A stretch of 64,000 nt of DNA. Source: Eremomyces bilateralis CBS 781.70. Lineage: Eukaryota > Ascomycota > Dothideomycetes > Eremomycetales > Eremomycetaceae. Positions 1-11,128 of this stretch are shown one piece after another. The notes under the pieces are model-generated. The model was not told where the DNA came from. It searched no databases and saw only the letters and a list, made by a program, of their open reading frames with translations. The stretch is from positions 1 through 64,000 of the forward strand of contig NW_022985068.1 of the NCBI RefSeq assembly GCF_010015585.1, in the 5' to 3' direction. How positions within the stretch are numbered: position 1 is the first letter of the stretch; the number at the start of each line of letters is the position of its first letter. The position numbers and the translations under genes are program-made.

Positions 1-30
1 CAGTAGCGGAACTTGCAGGGGCCAATCAAC
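1..30 (+). repeat. Left terminal inverted repeat
   Basis: The first 30 bases match the reverse complement of 7341-7370 at 29 positions; only base 7 differs (C against T). The outer hexamer is CAGTAG, close to but not the same as the classical CACTA end. Confidence 0.92.
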
Positions 31-240
31 GGTGGATCAACGGTTGAATGGAATCAACGGTGGATGGATGGTTGAATCTTGGACGACGTATAGAAATGAT
101 ATACGTGGAAGGTGCTATACCGTGGATTACGAAATACCGTGGATCAACGGTAGATTCCGGTACACGAAGTTGAAAATTCCTCGAGGATTCCGATAAACCG
201 TTAATTCACCGTTGATTCACCGTTAAACTTCAACCACTGA
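25..240. repeat. Left subterminal motif array (TCAACGGT family)
   Basis: At least eight copies or near copies of TCAACGGT or its complement ACCGTTGA lie in the first 240 bases, in both orientations, often spaced by about 10 to 20 bases (for example ATCAACGGTGG, ATCAACGGTTG, TTCACCGTTGA). In CACTA-type elements such arrays are the binding sites of the element-encoded DNA-binding protein. That role is inferred from family knowledge; the repeats themselves are plain in the sequence. Confidence 0.8.
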
Positions 241-396
241 ATGAGTTCTTCTATGGATGCCACCACTCTGAACTGTGTGTCGTTTTATCTAAAAGCCCAT
301 TCTACCATCTGTGCCGCCATCGTCAAGCGCATTTAGCTTAGAGATCTCTGTCTGTAATCATTGTAAAACACTTTCCTTGCAATGAAGCTATAGAAA

Positions 397-1802
397 ATGT
401 CTACTGGACAGCAGAACTCGGTCTTAGATGCGCAGGCTCCTTATCCTCTTCTCGATTCTGACGATGAGAATCCCTCTGTTCGGGAAGATTCCCTTTCTCC
501 ACGCGTAAGTTTACTTGTTTTTATATCCCTATGAATCATTTACTATGATTTCCGAGTAAATCCCATATATATTGTAGTAATTGATTCATTTGGTGGTGAA
601 GGCACACAAGCGACAGCGCCGCGAAGAACTCTCTGCGCCGAAGAAGCGCAGTAAGGGGACGAAGAACGGACAAGCGTCCCAGTCCGAGCTTGATTTCCTG
701 TCTCAAGCAAAGAAATTTGGGCGCGAAACTCGGTGGAGTTGGTTCCTCAACCATGACACCGATGCCTATCCTTCGTTGATCCGGAAGGTATATGGCCAGG
801 ATTTTCCAGCCGAAATGACTGCGGATTCTGCCCTCTGGCGCCGGGCCAAACAGGTCTTTAAAGACCAAGTCAAAACGTTCAAGGCCCAAACCATCGAGAA
901 GATGAGAGTAAGTTCAAAATTCTAAGTCCCCAAGTCTAGATTTCCATTTCCCCCTTCTAGATCCCATTTTCAAGTCCAGATCTCATTTCCCCCTTTAGAT
1001 TTCTCTTTTTAAGTCCATATTCCATATCCCAAGTCCAGATCTACATTTCCAAGTCCATTTCAAGTTCAAATCAAGTTTAAATCTCCAGAACGCTATATTT
1101 AACTCCAGATCTATTTGTCCAAATCTAGAATTCAATGTTTAAGTATTTAACTACTATGTATGTAGGACTGGCTCGAGCAGAACGTACTCCTGAATCAAGT
1201 CTTGTCTCGACTAGATTCCGCTGGTGTTGCCCTCCATCTCGGCGAAAAGTTCTCTTCGGAGGATTTCCTTAACGTATGGTATTATATGAAGGGATATCTA
1301 GATGTAGATAAATCCTCTCAATTGGGGGAATTTTATTGCAAGTGTAAGTTATATATTTCATATATCCGCGTTTTATCTCTTGTGTTTTGTCGAACTATGT
1401 TTTATCTAGTTGTCCTTTGAATCTGGATTTTATCCATCTAGATGTATATTCTGTCTAACTGTGTCCTGGCATTTGTCCATTTAAAGCCGCATTTTGCCCA
1501 TAATCTAACGTAAAATAGCCATGTTTATGTCCCTGGGCTCGTTCGTGTGGGGGATTGTTCGGGCGGAGCGTATAGAGAAGACTGGCTCCGAAACGGCGAA
1601 ATCCAAGCTTCATAAAGCTTGGTATTCAATGTGCCTTGCGGAGCCGTTTGAGGACGTGGATAGGGAGTGTTTTAAAGAGCTATTTAATATTAGCTCTGGG
1701 CAGAGGGACCCTACACCGCGTCAAAATGACGCTACACTAGCGACAATGTCGTTTGCACTTATAGCCCCCCCTCCTCACCCCCGCGACTCTAGGTCCGGTT
1801 AG
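397..1802 (+). CDS. Transposon accessory protein, unknown family (4 exons)
   Basis: I do not recognise this protein. A consistent spliced model runs ATG 397-504, 611-907, 1166-1343, 1519-1802 (TAG), giving 288 residues with every junction in frame. The donors are GTAAGT and the acceptors are AAG or TAG. Residues 1-36 are acidic and Ser-rich. They are followed by a basic patch (RQRREEL, PKKRSKG) that could be a nuclear signal, and then by a Trp-rich segment (RWSWFLNHD, ALWRRAKQ) reminiscent of a small DNA-binding fold. Its place inside the transposon, upstream of the transposase and beside the left repeat array, suggests a TnpA-like DNA-binding role, but that is inference only. The introns between exons 2-3 and 3-4 are T-rich or low-complexity. 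Exon 1 is the least certain part. Confidence 0.6.
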
Positions 1803-2758
1803 TCCCCGTTCTTCTCCCCCCTCTCCTCTCTCCTTTCTCCTCTCCTCCCTCCTCTCCCCCCTCTCTCCCCTTCCATTCGCGCTGTTTCGTTTTCTATGGT
1901 CTGTAGGACCGTGTGGTTGTTTTCTGTAGTCTGGTGTTTGTGGTCTGGTTTCTGTTTCCTATTTTCTTATGTAGTGTGTTTAGAACTGTGTTTTCTGCTC
2001 TGTATTTTATATTCCTGTGCTTTTCTATCAGATGCTCCGTTTTCGTGCAATATTTCTATAGTATAGTACTGCTTACACAGCCGCTAGGTGGCATTGTGCC
2101 TGGACTTCTAGATCTTTGGGATTCCCAACGTATTCTTGGGTATAGGATACATACACGGTATGTGGTTCTTAGACAACCAAACCCAGTTCCCTAACCCCTT
2201 AATATGTCTTGGCTTCTAGTTCCTCTAGGTCATCTCTACCGCCAATAGAAGACCTACTCCCTAATCTATATCTTTATAACCTAGTAGATGATGATCCGTT
2301 GCTAAGGATGGTTCCTAGTATACTTCTTATTCCGGCACGTATTGTCTACCTGCTATAGTGGATCCTACTACCCGCCTACCTGCCTGTCTGCCCGGAATGT
2401 AATTTCCTTTACTAGTTTTCTTTTGAATGATAAAGTAAATAGAATAGAATACGATACTATGTCTAATAGCCTACTGTATTCTCAATTGCGAGAACAACTT
2501 AGGTGCATACCGGTGGTGGATTTCGAAAATTGCAAAGTCCTGATACGCCAGTGTGCCTTCCATTTCTTATATTCCGTACCTGCTACAAACGTACTTAACA
2601 CATTAAAATTCCCACATGCAACCTCTTATCTACCACAGCCTCACCTGCTACAACAGAACTTACACTTACACTCTTCATTCTTAATCTTATCCTTATTTCC
2701 TATTCTCACTCGTATCATCAATCATCTCTATATACCCATTAGATCCGACCTCGTTAAG
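1803..2758. other. Non-coding spacer inside the transposon
   Basis: No convincing gene. 1804-1875 is a strong pyrimidine-rich tract (CTCC and CCT runs) just after the accessory gene stop. The rest is AT-rich with only short frames lacking good starts. It probably contains the transposase promoter. Confidence 0.6.
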
Positions 2759-5700
2759 ATGTCTCGTATCCCTATTCGAGGCCTAGCGGATATACTCCTT
2801 GCCAAAACGACACAAAGGCATAGTAGGGACCAAGAAGGAAGCTCTTCAAAGAAGAGGAAGATTAAGGAAGAACTTGTGGACGATAGAGAATTCCTAGCTG
2901 GGTTTAGTGATGACGAAAGTGATTATAACGTCAGTCCTGACCTACATGCCGTAAGTATAATGGATATAATAAATCTGATAAATATTCAACAGAATGACTT
3001 ACAGGTAAATAGGATCTTGCCTCTGATGACCTTACAGAGAACCTCATTGGCCTCCAGACTGACCAGGCTGAAGTCGTTGACGATAATGAGACAACCCTTC
3101 TAGATCTACACGATCTTCGGCTGCTCGAGCAGTTCCAGGATCCTGAAGAGGAAGATATAATACCAACGGTTCCTGTCGATACTATCGATGAGGACGATAT
3201 AGAGACTGTTATATCTGCCACAGTTGGATATCAGCCATCTTTCACTGCCGCACCTTCTACCGCTGTATTTGACACGGTCGCTGGTCCTAGTCACGTCACT
3301 GCTGAGGCCACTGCGGCCATCCAACCGCCTGCGGACTTCGACGACTCAACACCTGTCCCCAACCCTCGAGCAGCCCCTACATCAGACTTTGAGGTTGCAC
3401 TCGGCCTATGGTGTCAAGAGGCAGGTATCTCACGCGCTCAGTGGACAGGCCTTCGAGAAATCCTTAATATGCTGAGCGATGACGCTGTAAAGAAGCTGCC
3501 AAAGGCCCTAGATACCCTGAAGCTACATGCTGTTGGCCAACTCCCTCTCCTTGAGCTCCGTCAGACCCCCATCAAGCTTAATATTGCCAAGCTGCCTGCC
3601 TCAAGGAGGAAAATCATTATGAGCAGAGCATTAGCAGCGGGTCAGGTTGCCACTGCGCCTGACAACCTCTTCTTCTTTAACCCTATCTACCTCTTCCAAG
3701 CTATTCTCTCATCAACGATCCGCGAGCGTATGCATATCGGAATGGCCCATTTCGTTGATGAGCCGGCAGAGCTCTGGCACTCTACCGCCTGGGCCTCTTC
3801 AATCCGCTACTCCTCCGGCGAGTTCCCGCGTCTCCCCGAAGGCCAGGTAGTCTTTCCGTCTGATATTGTACTATACCAGTGCAACGAAGCTATATGCCGC
3901 TGCCACACAGACGCTGACAAAAATCACATCGGTCGCATTCTCTCGTTTGGTAGAGACTACCGTAGCCAACGTGAGCATCGTGGCCCTATTGGATCGGTCG
4001 TCGTCGAGGTCCAAAAGATCGTTCCGTTCATCGATCTTATGGATACACGCCGGGATCTCTTGCTCATGATCATCAAGCTTGACCCTCTGCCAGAAAATAA
4101 GGAACTAGTGATCCTAGAGGATGATATTTCTATGGTTCTCGAGAGTGCTCTTACTCCATATACCTTCAACTTTGACATCTTCCTTGACTATGCCTTCGAG
4201 AGCAGCGTTAAGCTTAGAGACGACAAGAGCCATATTCAAGGCCAGCTCTTTATCCGCCGTATTTTCCGTGGGGACAATATCCGCCCTCTAAACCAGTCTA
4301 GGGCTATCCGTGGCCAGATAGAGATAGCGGAATATGGTCGCCAGTATCTCGTTGACAAGTTTAGCAAAAGTTCTAACATTATCTCTATTCCCCTGCTCGC
4401 CTTTCTTGACGGGTTCGGCTTATTTCGGAACATGTACCGTACGATTATGGGGTTCTATCTCTTATTAGCGCCTCTCCGCAGTTCAGACCGTAATAAGAGG
4501 CAGAATGTCTTCCCACTTACACTCGGCCCGCATGGCAGCAACTTTACAGAGGTTACCGATGCCCTTAGAGGTAGAATAACACAGCTCGAACGAGGCATTG
4601 ATATGCTTATCACCGGTAAGCAGTTTACCGTCTGCGTCTCTGTTATGGCATATATTGGTGATATGCCCCAGCAGCAGACCAATTCAGGCTTCCGATCTGT
4701 CGCCGCCGAATCTACTTGCAGGATGTGTCTTGTCGAGACTGCCCAACGTGGCCTCCTTGATTTTGATATCGAAGCCCGCGGCCGATACCACTATGAAGTT
4801 ATACGTCAGAGGGCTTCTATCCGAAGCAGACCTAACAAGATCCAGAGGAAGATTACGGCCGATAAGTTAGGTATGGAAGCAGAGGACCCGGCATTGATGA
4901 AACTGAGTCCTGCTCTTGATCTCGTCCTCTCCCGTCCTCCCGATCCTTTCCACTCTGAACTCAATGGCATCACGAAGCTTACGCACCTTCTGTGGAATGG
5001 AGATCTCTTGACAAAAAAGGCCGCAGCCGAATATGGTCGGTTGCTCCGCTCTTTTCCGTTCCCTCCCGGATGGGGTCGTCTCCAAGCTCCTGAGCACTAC
5101 ATCGGAAGCTACTCCCTTCAAGAGCACGCCCGATGGAGCGTTATTGCCCCCTGCCTGGCTCGAGTTTGGTTACGCGAAAAGCATATCCAGAATGCGTACT
5201 TCGAGGGCGTCCATATTGCGTTTAAAGATATTATGGTCGAGATTGGTGAATCTAGCAAGAACCCCAGCAGACAGCTTGTCCCAAACTTGATCGTTACGGC
5301 GTTATCGGCGATTGCCAAGTCTAACATGCTCTGCACTGCTTCTCACCTGACGCAAGGAGAGCGTCAAACTTTCGATACGGATATCAAGCGGTGCCGTGAC
5401 ATGTTTAAGCGGCTCTGCAGAGCTGCTGCTCTTGCGTCGTCGAGTCGTCGGACATCTGTTAATCCGCCTGCCTCAGATACTGCCCCCCAGGTAGGCGGAA
5501 AATCAACTGCTAGCCAGATAGTCGTCTCATCGATCGAGACGCCAGGGCCAATGCAAGGACAGACAGCCATAGATGGTGCCCTCACCACAAAAAAGGCCAT
5601 CCAGTTCCAACGGGATCAGCAGAGGCCAAATGTCCATATTGGTTTACATTTTCAAGAGGTTCTCCGTGAGTATGCCATCCCTGCTAACGCGGGTGTCCTG

Positions 5701-6609
5701 CCTGGTGAGAACAAGCATAAGGAGTACAAGAATGCCATCCTCCTTACAAATAAGCGCAACCCTGAGAAGGACCTCCTCTAGCGCGAGAATATTCGTCAAA
5801 CCCTCCGCCTCGCCCTTACCGGTGCCTTTCCTAATGCCAAGATCACTAAGCAGCTCCAAGACATTGACCAAGCCTGTCCAACGCTCTTCCGCACTCTGTT
5901 TCCACAGGAGACTATGCGTCTGGCGATCGATGAAGATAATACCGGCGATACCGTCGAGAACATCATCTTTGACGATGGTCATCGTAATCCTACAGCGCAG
6001 TCTAAGATCCAGCAGAAGTATTGCCGCGAGACGCTCAAGCTCCCTACACGCCCGTCACATATGACAGCAGGTTTCCGTGGTAATTTATCCTCTGCCTATC
6101 TCCGAGACTATGGGCGGAACGTACACCATATGGGAACCAGTGTCGTCGAGTGGTGGAAGAAGTTCTCGTTTGATGCCAATAATAAGAGGACTACTTTTGG
6201 ACGAGGTGACTTCATCCAGGTCCGTGGTACCACCCTTAAGGTATGCGGTATCGACGATATCTTCACGCATGAAGCGCTGCCCGGCTATAAGCGCCTGTTC
6301 CTCATCCTGACGCCCACCTTGCAACCCACCGAACGTGTCGATCCTGCGCCTACCTCACAACACACCGGATGCGTCAATCCTGTATCGACCTCGCAAGCCA
6401 CCGGACGTATTGACCCTATTCTCAAGCTCCCTCTCCTGCGTATTGAAGGCGAGGAGCAGCAGTTCTTCGTCGGCCTTCCTGCTATCGAAGCTACCAAGCT
6501 CTTTATCCTCCCCGTCAAGGAACACGACGGACATGACAATGAGATACCGTTGGACAAGGATTCGGACACGCTGCTATATGTAAACTGGAGCAAGATCCAC
6601 TTTATGTAG
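2759..6609 (+). CDS. CMC-type transposase, with one in-frame TAG
   Basis: Exon 1 is 2759-2950 (64 codons, basic KKRK patch near residue 38). A 62-nt intron (GTAAGT donor, TAG acceptor) joins it in frame to 3013. The frame is then open to a TAG at 5779-5781, for 986 residues. The same frame resumes at once and stays open to a TAG at 6607-6609, so the intact protein was about 1,260 residues. Landmarks: FLDGFGLFRNMYR (Asp codon at 4408), FPLTLGPHG at about 4513, GDMPQQ (Asp codon at 4660), the Cys pair CRMC at about 4720, and an LQEHARW block that may supply a further acidic or His position. These blocks are typical of the Transposase_21-like CACTA/Plavaka enzymes, which cut and paste DNA using metal ions held by acidic residues. 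The part after the TAG includes a conserved-looking region rich in Trp and Gly. It is best read as a recently inactivated, or readthrough-dependent, transposase. Confidence 0.8.
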
Positions 6610-6710
6610 TGCCTGGCGCCAGACAAGCTTAAGATAGCTGGCTGTCAGGAGAGATAGATGAGACGGATCTGTGTAATAAGAAGGGCGCTCTGGTGGCTTG
6701 CAAACTATAC

Positions 6711-6831
6711 GATAGATGGATGGATGGATGGATGGATGGATGGATGGATAGATGGATGGATAGATGGGTGGATGGATTCTGATGGCTTACAAAGTGTATG
6801 ATGGATGGACGAGATGAATAGATGGATAGAT
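6711..6831. repeat. GATG/GATA tetranucleotide repeat
   Basis: A run of (GATG)n with a few GATA units at 6711-6777 is followed, after a short unit that repeats the flanking words (GGCTT-CAAA-TAT), by a second GATG/GATA patch to 6831. It lies in the 3' non-coding part of the transposon. Confidence 0.85.
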
Positions 6832-7147
6832 CGCTGCACTGATGGCATCAAATGGGTGTCTGGGACCGATGGGACGAAAACAATACACCGGCATACACTT
6901 CCTACCGTGGGAGGTAAAGTCTCTCTACACCGACCACAGGAGCGCCGCACTACCTCTAACCCACCCAACTCTGTTCGACTCTTAACATGAAGGGGATTTT
7001 ACACGCGATACAGCGATGTATGTATAATACACAGGCTTTCCGATAAGCTTAGCAAAACATTCAAGCAGCATGGGGGGCTGGTTGTAACGAGTAAAACATT
7101 CCTGCAAGTGAACCACGTGATTAGTAGTCGATCTGCGGTGGACAAAC
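6832..7147. other. 3' non-coding part of the transposon
   Basis: No gene is visible between the microsatellite and the right repeat array. It presumably holds the 3' untranslated region of the transposase transcript. Confidence 0.5.
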
Positions 7148-7345
7148 CAATCAACGGTATAGACCCCGATCAACCGTTGATATACCGTTGAATAAGTCTA
7201 TACGTATAATGAAATCAACGGTGTAGGCGAAAATCAACCGTTGAATGCGTTATACGAAGATGCGAAATCAACGGGGAAACTTCGGTTGATTCGTATCAAC
7301 GGTTGATTTCTTTCAACGGTGGATCAACGGTATATCAACGGTTGA
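7148..7345. repeat. Right subterminal motif array (TCAACGGT family)
   Basis: The last 200 bases hold about ten copies of the same octamer family in both orientations, including a tight run at 7300-7345. The density matches that at the left end, so both ends keep their recognition sequence. Confidence 0.8.
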
Positions 7346-7370
7346 TTGGCCCCTGCAAGTTCCACTACTG
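7341..7370 (-). repeat. Right terminal inverted repeat
   Basis: Reverse complement of the left end with one mismatch. The last bases are CTACTG at 7365-7370. The next three bases, ATC, are the candidate target-site duplication, which cannot be confirmed here. Confidence 0.92.
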
Positions 7371-7688
7371 ATCTACCCATCCCTTCTGCCTTAGGCCGCA
7401 AGGCCACAACATACAGACTGGGCGAAGCCCAAGACTGTCACAAATATTCATATTATTCATATTCGTGAAGAGCGAATATGAATAAGGGCCATATTCGTAT
7501 TCATTTATTCATTTCGGAGCTCTAGTACCATCCCATCGCCAATTTGATTTCAAAGCATTTGCATTACTAATCAAACATTACTTATCAGCTGTCGCCACTT
7601 ATACTGTTCGTCCAGTATATAATGACTTCATCTGCAGGGGAGGTAGGCGGGGAGGAGGCTGAAGAAATCTTGAGAAAGCTTGGGAAAG
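7371..7688. other. Spacer between transposon and NLR gene, with a hairpin
   Basis: No gene seen. 7455-7483 holds an inverted repeat with 11-bp arms (ATTCATATTCG and its complement) around a 7-base loop, followed by a further ATATTCGTATTCAT copy. The rest is AT-rich and probably contains the 3' end of the minus-strand NLR transcript. Confidence 0.6.
7455..7483. repeat. Short perfect inverted repeat (hairpin)
   Basis: Arms 7455-7465 and 7473-7483 are perfect complements; the loop is TGAAGAG. It may be a transcript-end hairpin or a trace of a small element. Confidence 0.7.
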
Positions 7689-10600
7689 TTATCGAGCAAA
7701 TTCCATCATCGTAACTCTTCCAGACGCGTACCCGAATGCAACTACGCCTCCATAGACAGCAATGCGGCTTGGCCTATGCTCAAGAGGAAGCCAAAGGATT
7801 CGCTCGGTACGGCGACTCACCCATTGGTCCTGGACAAAGATAGAAGACGGAAGCTGTGAGCTAATTACAGGCGTAATATTAGAGGGAGTTTGTAAAATAG
7901 GTAAGGATCCTCGGTTGGTCTGAAGAGAGGTGCCGTCATTGGAGAAAGACAGAGTTTCGAGGACGGCCCCAACCTCGAGCGTCTGCAGCACTGCGCCCGA
8001 CCCGGCGTCCCACAGCCTGGCCGTCCCGTCACCCGAAGCCAACGCCAGCGTCTTGCCGTCCGGCGAGAACGCCATGGCCGTGATGGTGCCCGAATGGCCC
8101 TTGAGCCTCTGCAGCGCCGCGCCCGACCCGGTGTCCCATAGCCGGACGGTGCGGTCCCCCGAAGCCGACGCCAGCGTCTTGCCGTCCGGCGAGAAGGCCA
8201 CGGCTGTGACGTCGTACCCATTGCGCTTAAGCATTTGTAGTACAGCGCCCGACCCGGCGTCCCATAGCCGGACAGTGCCGTCCTCCCAACCCGACGCCAG
8301 CATCTTGCCGTCTAGCGAGAACGCCATGGCCATGACGGCGCCCTTATAACCCCTGAGAATCTTCAGCGCGCCGCGCTTATGACCCATGAGCCTCAGCAGC
8401 GCGGCGCCCGACCCGGCGTCCCATTGCAGGACGGCGCCGTCCCACGGAGCCGACGCCAGCATCTTGCCGTCCCATCGCAGGACGGTGCCGTCCCACGAAG
8501 CCGACGCCAGCGTCTTGCCGTCCGGTGAGAAGGCCACGGCAGAGACGGTGTCCGAATGACCCTTGAGTGTCTGCAGCGCGGCGCCCGATCCGGTGTCCCA
8601 TCGCCGGACGGTGCGGTCCACCGAAGCCGACGCCAGCGTCTTGCCGTCCGGCGAGAAGGCCACGGACAAAACGGGGCACTTATGGCCCTTGAGCATCTGT
8701 AGCGCGGCACCCGATCCGGCGTCCCATAGCCGGACGGTGCGGTCCCCCGAAGCCGACGCCAGCGTCTTGCCGTCCGGTGAGAAGGCCACGGCAAAGACGG
8801 GGCGCTTATGACCCTTCAGCGTCTGTAGCGCGGCGCCCGACCCAGCGTCCCATCGTCGGACGGTGCCATCGCACGAAACCGACGCCAGCGTCTTGTTATC
8901 CGGCGAGAAGGCCACGGCCGTGACGCAGCGCTCATCGAACTCGAGCGTCTGTAGCGCGGGGTCCTCATCGCCATCGAGCTTCTGTAGCGCGGCGACCCAG
9001 TAGCCCTTGAGCGTCGGTAGCGCGGCGTCCCCATGGCCCTTGAGCGTCTGTAGCGCGGCGCCCGACCCGGTGTCCCATAGCCGGAGGGTGCCGTCCCACG
9101 AAGCCGACGCCAGCGTCTTGCCGTCCGGCGAGAACGCCACAGACATGACGGGTCCCGAATGGCCCTCGAGCGTCTGGAGTGCGGCACCCGACCCGGCGTC
9201 CCATCGCCGGACGGTGCCATCCCACGAAACCGACGCCAGCGTCTTGTTATCCGGCGAGAAGGCCACGGCCGTGGCAGCGCCATTATCGACCTTGAACTTC
9301 TGTAGCATGGCGCCCCCATGGCCCTCGAGCGTCTGTAGTGCGGCGCCCGACCTGGCGTCCCATAGCCGGATAGGGCCGTCCCACGAAGCCGAGGCCAGCG
9401 TCTTGCCATCAGGCGAGAAGGCCACGGACGTGACGGGGCCCGAATGGCCCTCGAGCGTCTGTAGCAGCGCGTTCCATTTCTCCGAGACCCGGGGCAATTG
9501 CAATATCTCCCCGGATATGCGCCCTTCGAACTGCTTCCTTATTACGCTAGTTGTTGGTACGAATATGAGGCAACTCCAGTACGTCTGAAGTGGAGCCTGC
9601 TCGATCGCTGGCCGGTTATAGAGTATAAACCGCTTGGCGTCATAAATGAAATCCGAGAAACCAGGGGGATTACGCTCAGTAGCATGAACGACCTGGCGTT
9701 GATACGCAGGAATTGAAGCTGATGGTACGGAGCCGGAGATCCATTTCAACATGTGCTGGAACTTCTTCGGAAAGGTCTTCGAGCGGTTTATCCGGCTCGG
9801 AGGTATATTGACAGCGGTCAACGACTCTAAAGAAGTAATTGCGTGTACTCCTTCCGGAACCTTCCCCATCCATCCAAGAGCTTCAAGCCAATGAAGAAGA
9901 TGCTCCTGCAGGAACTGGTGTATATAGTCATTATCGGATGGTTGGATCTCGCTCCTTAAAACATGCTCGACCCAAAAGAGGCATGCGTACTGGACTTCGG
10001 GAGGAAGACTTTGCTCAATTTGGGTTCTCTCGACCTCGCTCGCAAGCAGGCCAGGCGCATCTAAACCGCAGATGTCTTGCTTAAGCCACTTCGACATAAC
10101 TTGTATACAGCTGGCTGCCAAAATCTGATGGGCTTGCTTCTTATCTATAAAGAGATTTAGATCCCGGCATCTTTCGCTATTAAGTAGAAAGTCGCGAAAC
10201 GAGGGGTGGTGTAGACGAAGCGGACGACTGTCAACTTTCGGGACGTCTAGGATAGCATGAAGATTCTTTAATATCTGATCGATATTTTGCCTAGAGACAC
10301 CGAGCAATAGGTAAAGCGATCTAGTAGAGAGCGGTGAGAATAGAATCGCAATACTTCCAAGGATATGCCGTTGCATATGGTATAACCTCTCCTGCTCTTC
10401 TGTAGAGTATTTTGGCCGGATGGCTTTCTTTAGAACGGTAGTGTATAGCTCATTGAGGTGCTCCTCTGGTGCGCCAGTTGATAAGCTACCTTTTAGGAGG
10501 GTTTGTAGTCTCTCATCGGCGAAGGGGCCATCTTGAATAAATCGGTAGGCAGTTGCCGCCCAAATGAACAATCCACCTGCCATCTTAACTAGGCGCCTGA

Positions 10601-11063
10601 TAATCTCTTCGCCTGGCCAGTAGGTATCGAGAGATCGTTCCTTCCTAAGAAGCTTGAGTTTATGCTCGAAGAAGATAGTGATGTCGTGGTCTATAATCGA
10701 CGGTGATATATCATGGAGTATAAAATCTCGGTGTTCTACATCCGGTATCTGGCCAAATTTATACTTGATTGATACCTCGGGGCGGCTTGTTAGAAAGATC
10801 CGCAGTCGAATCGTCTTTAATGCTCGAGCTTCAGCCAATAGGCTAATAATGATCCGGATATTATCATCATTATCGCACTCATCGAGGGCATCAACGATAA
10901 GAACGTACGAGGATTGGCAACCATTTTCGCGTAGCTTTAACAGCGGATGTAGGATAAGTTGCTGCCACTGGTCGCGGAGAGACTGGCTCGTAATATCGCG
11001 GCGCTTTTCAATAGCCTGCAGCGGCTGTGTCAGTTTAGCCCTATCACTATCGCGATGAATACC
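7689..11063 (-). pseudogene. NACHT-WD40 NLR (STAND) gene lacking its N-terminal P-loop half
   Basis: The minus-strand frame is open for 1,124 codons from 11063 to the TAA at 7689-7691. It begins inside a NACHT domain: Walker B LIVDALDECD (about 10868-10900) and the FLTSRPE block are present. The Walker A loop and any N-terminal effector are missing, and TAA at 11064-11066 closes the frame upstream. There is no in-frame ATG before 10583. A winged-helix and linker region follows (LRLHHPSFRDFLL, PPEVQYACLFWVEH), as in HET-D/HET-E type fungal NLRs. Then come about ten WD40 units built on FSPDGKTLASAS-D-TVR-WD. The units are nearly identical at the DNA level (7.9-9.46 kb), which points to recent concerted change. 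The family acts in nonself recognition, with the WD40 propeller as sensor. It is either a truncated pseudogene or a short sensor-only form if an upstream exon exists. Gene B starts only 65 bp away on the other strand, so little room is left for one. Confidence 0.8.
7930..9465 (-). repeat. Homogenised WD40 repeat array
   Basis: About ten units of roughly 126 bp encode 42-residue WD40 blades with near-constant cores (SPDGKTLASAS, GSGAALQTLKGH). Differences concentrate just after the GH and at the residues flanking SAS and WD, the positions known to vary in HET-D/E family sensors. Linker regions near 8935-9055 and 9280-9330 carry extra short AALQ-LKG-type units. Another unit near 8400-8490 shows a partial internal duplication. 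Confidence 0.85.
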
Positions 11064-11128
11064 TTACACATTCCGCCCCCAGAGCACTGGCAGATGAGCT
11101 GGGATTCGCATCCTCTCCAGGCTCGCAG

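Larger units (their letters stand above)
1..7370 (+). mobile_element. CACTA/Plavaka-like (CMC) DNA transposon, nearly complete
   Basis: A 7.37-kb DNA transposon bounded by 30-bp terminal inverted repeats that begin CAGTAG and differ at one base. Both ends carry dense subterminal copies of a TCAACGGT / ACCGTTGA motif, the arrangement by which CACTA elements bind their own transposase or accessory protein. It holds two spliced genes on the plus strand: an accessory gene at 397-1802 and a transposase starting at 2759. The transposase shows the first and second Asp-containing blocks expected of CMC transposases (FLDGFGLFRN and GDMPQQ), followed by a C-x2-C pair. The only clear damage is one in-frame TAG at 5779-5781, so the copy looks young. 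The target-site duplication cannot be read because the window starts at the first base of the element. The superfamily call is firm; the subfamily (CACTA or Plavaka) is inference. Confidence 0.85.

Noticed and set aside
2342-3103. Long frame overlapping the transposase first exon
   Set aside because: It lacks an ATG at its start. Its useful part is the transposase first exon from 2759; the rest is upstream spacer and intron read-through.
6711-6831. GATG repeat considered as an element end or CRISPR-like array
   Set aside because: A plain tetranucleotide microsatellite without spacers.
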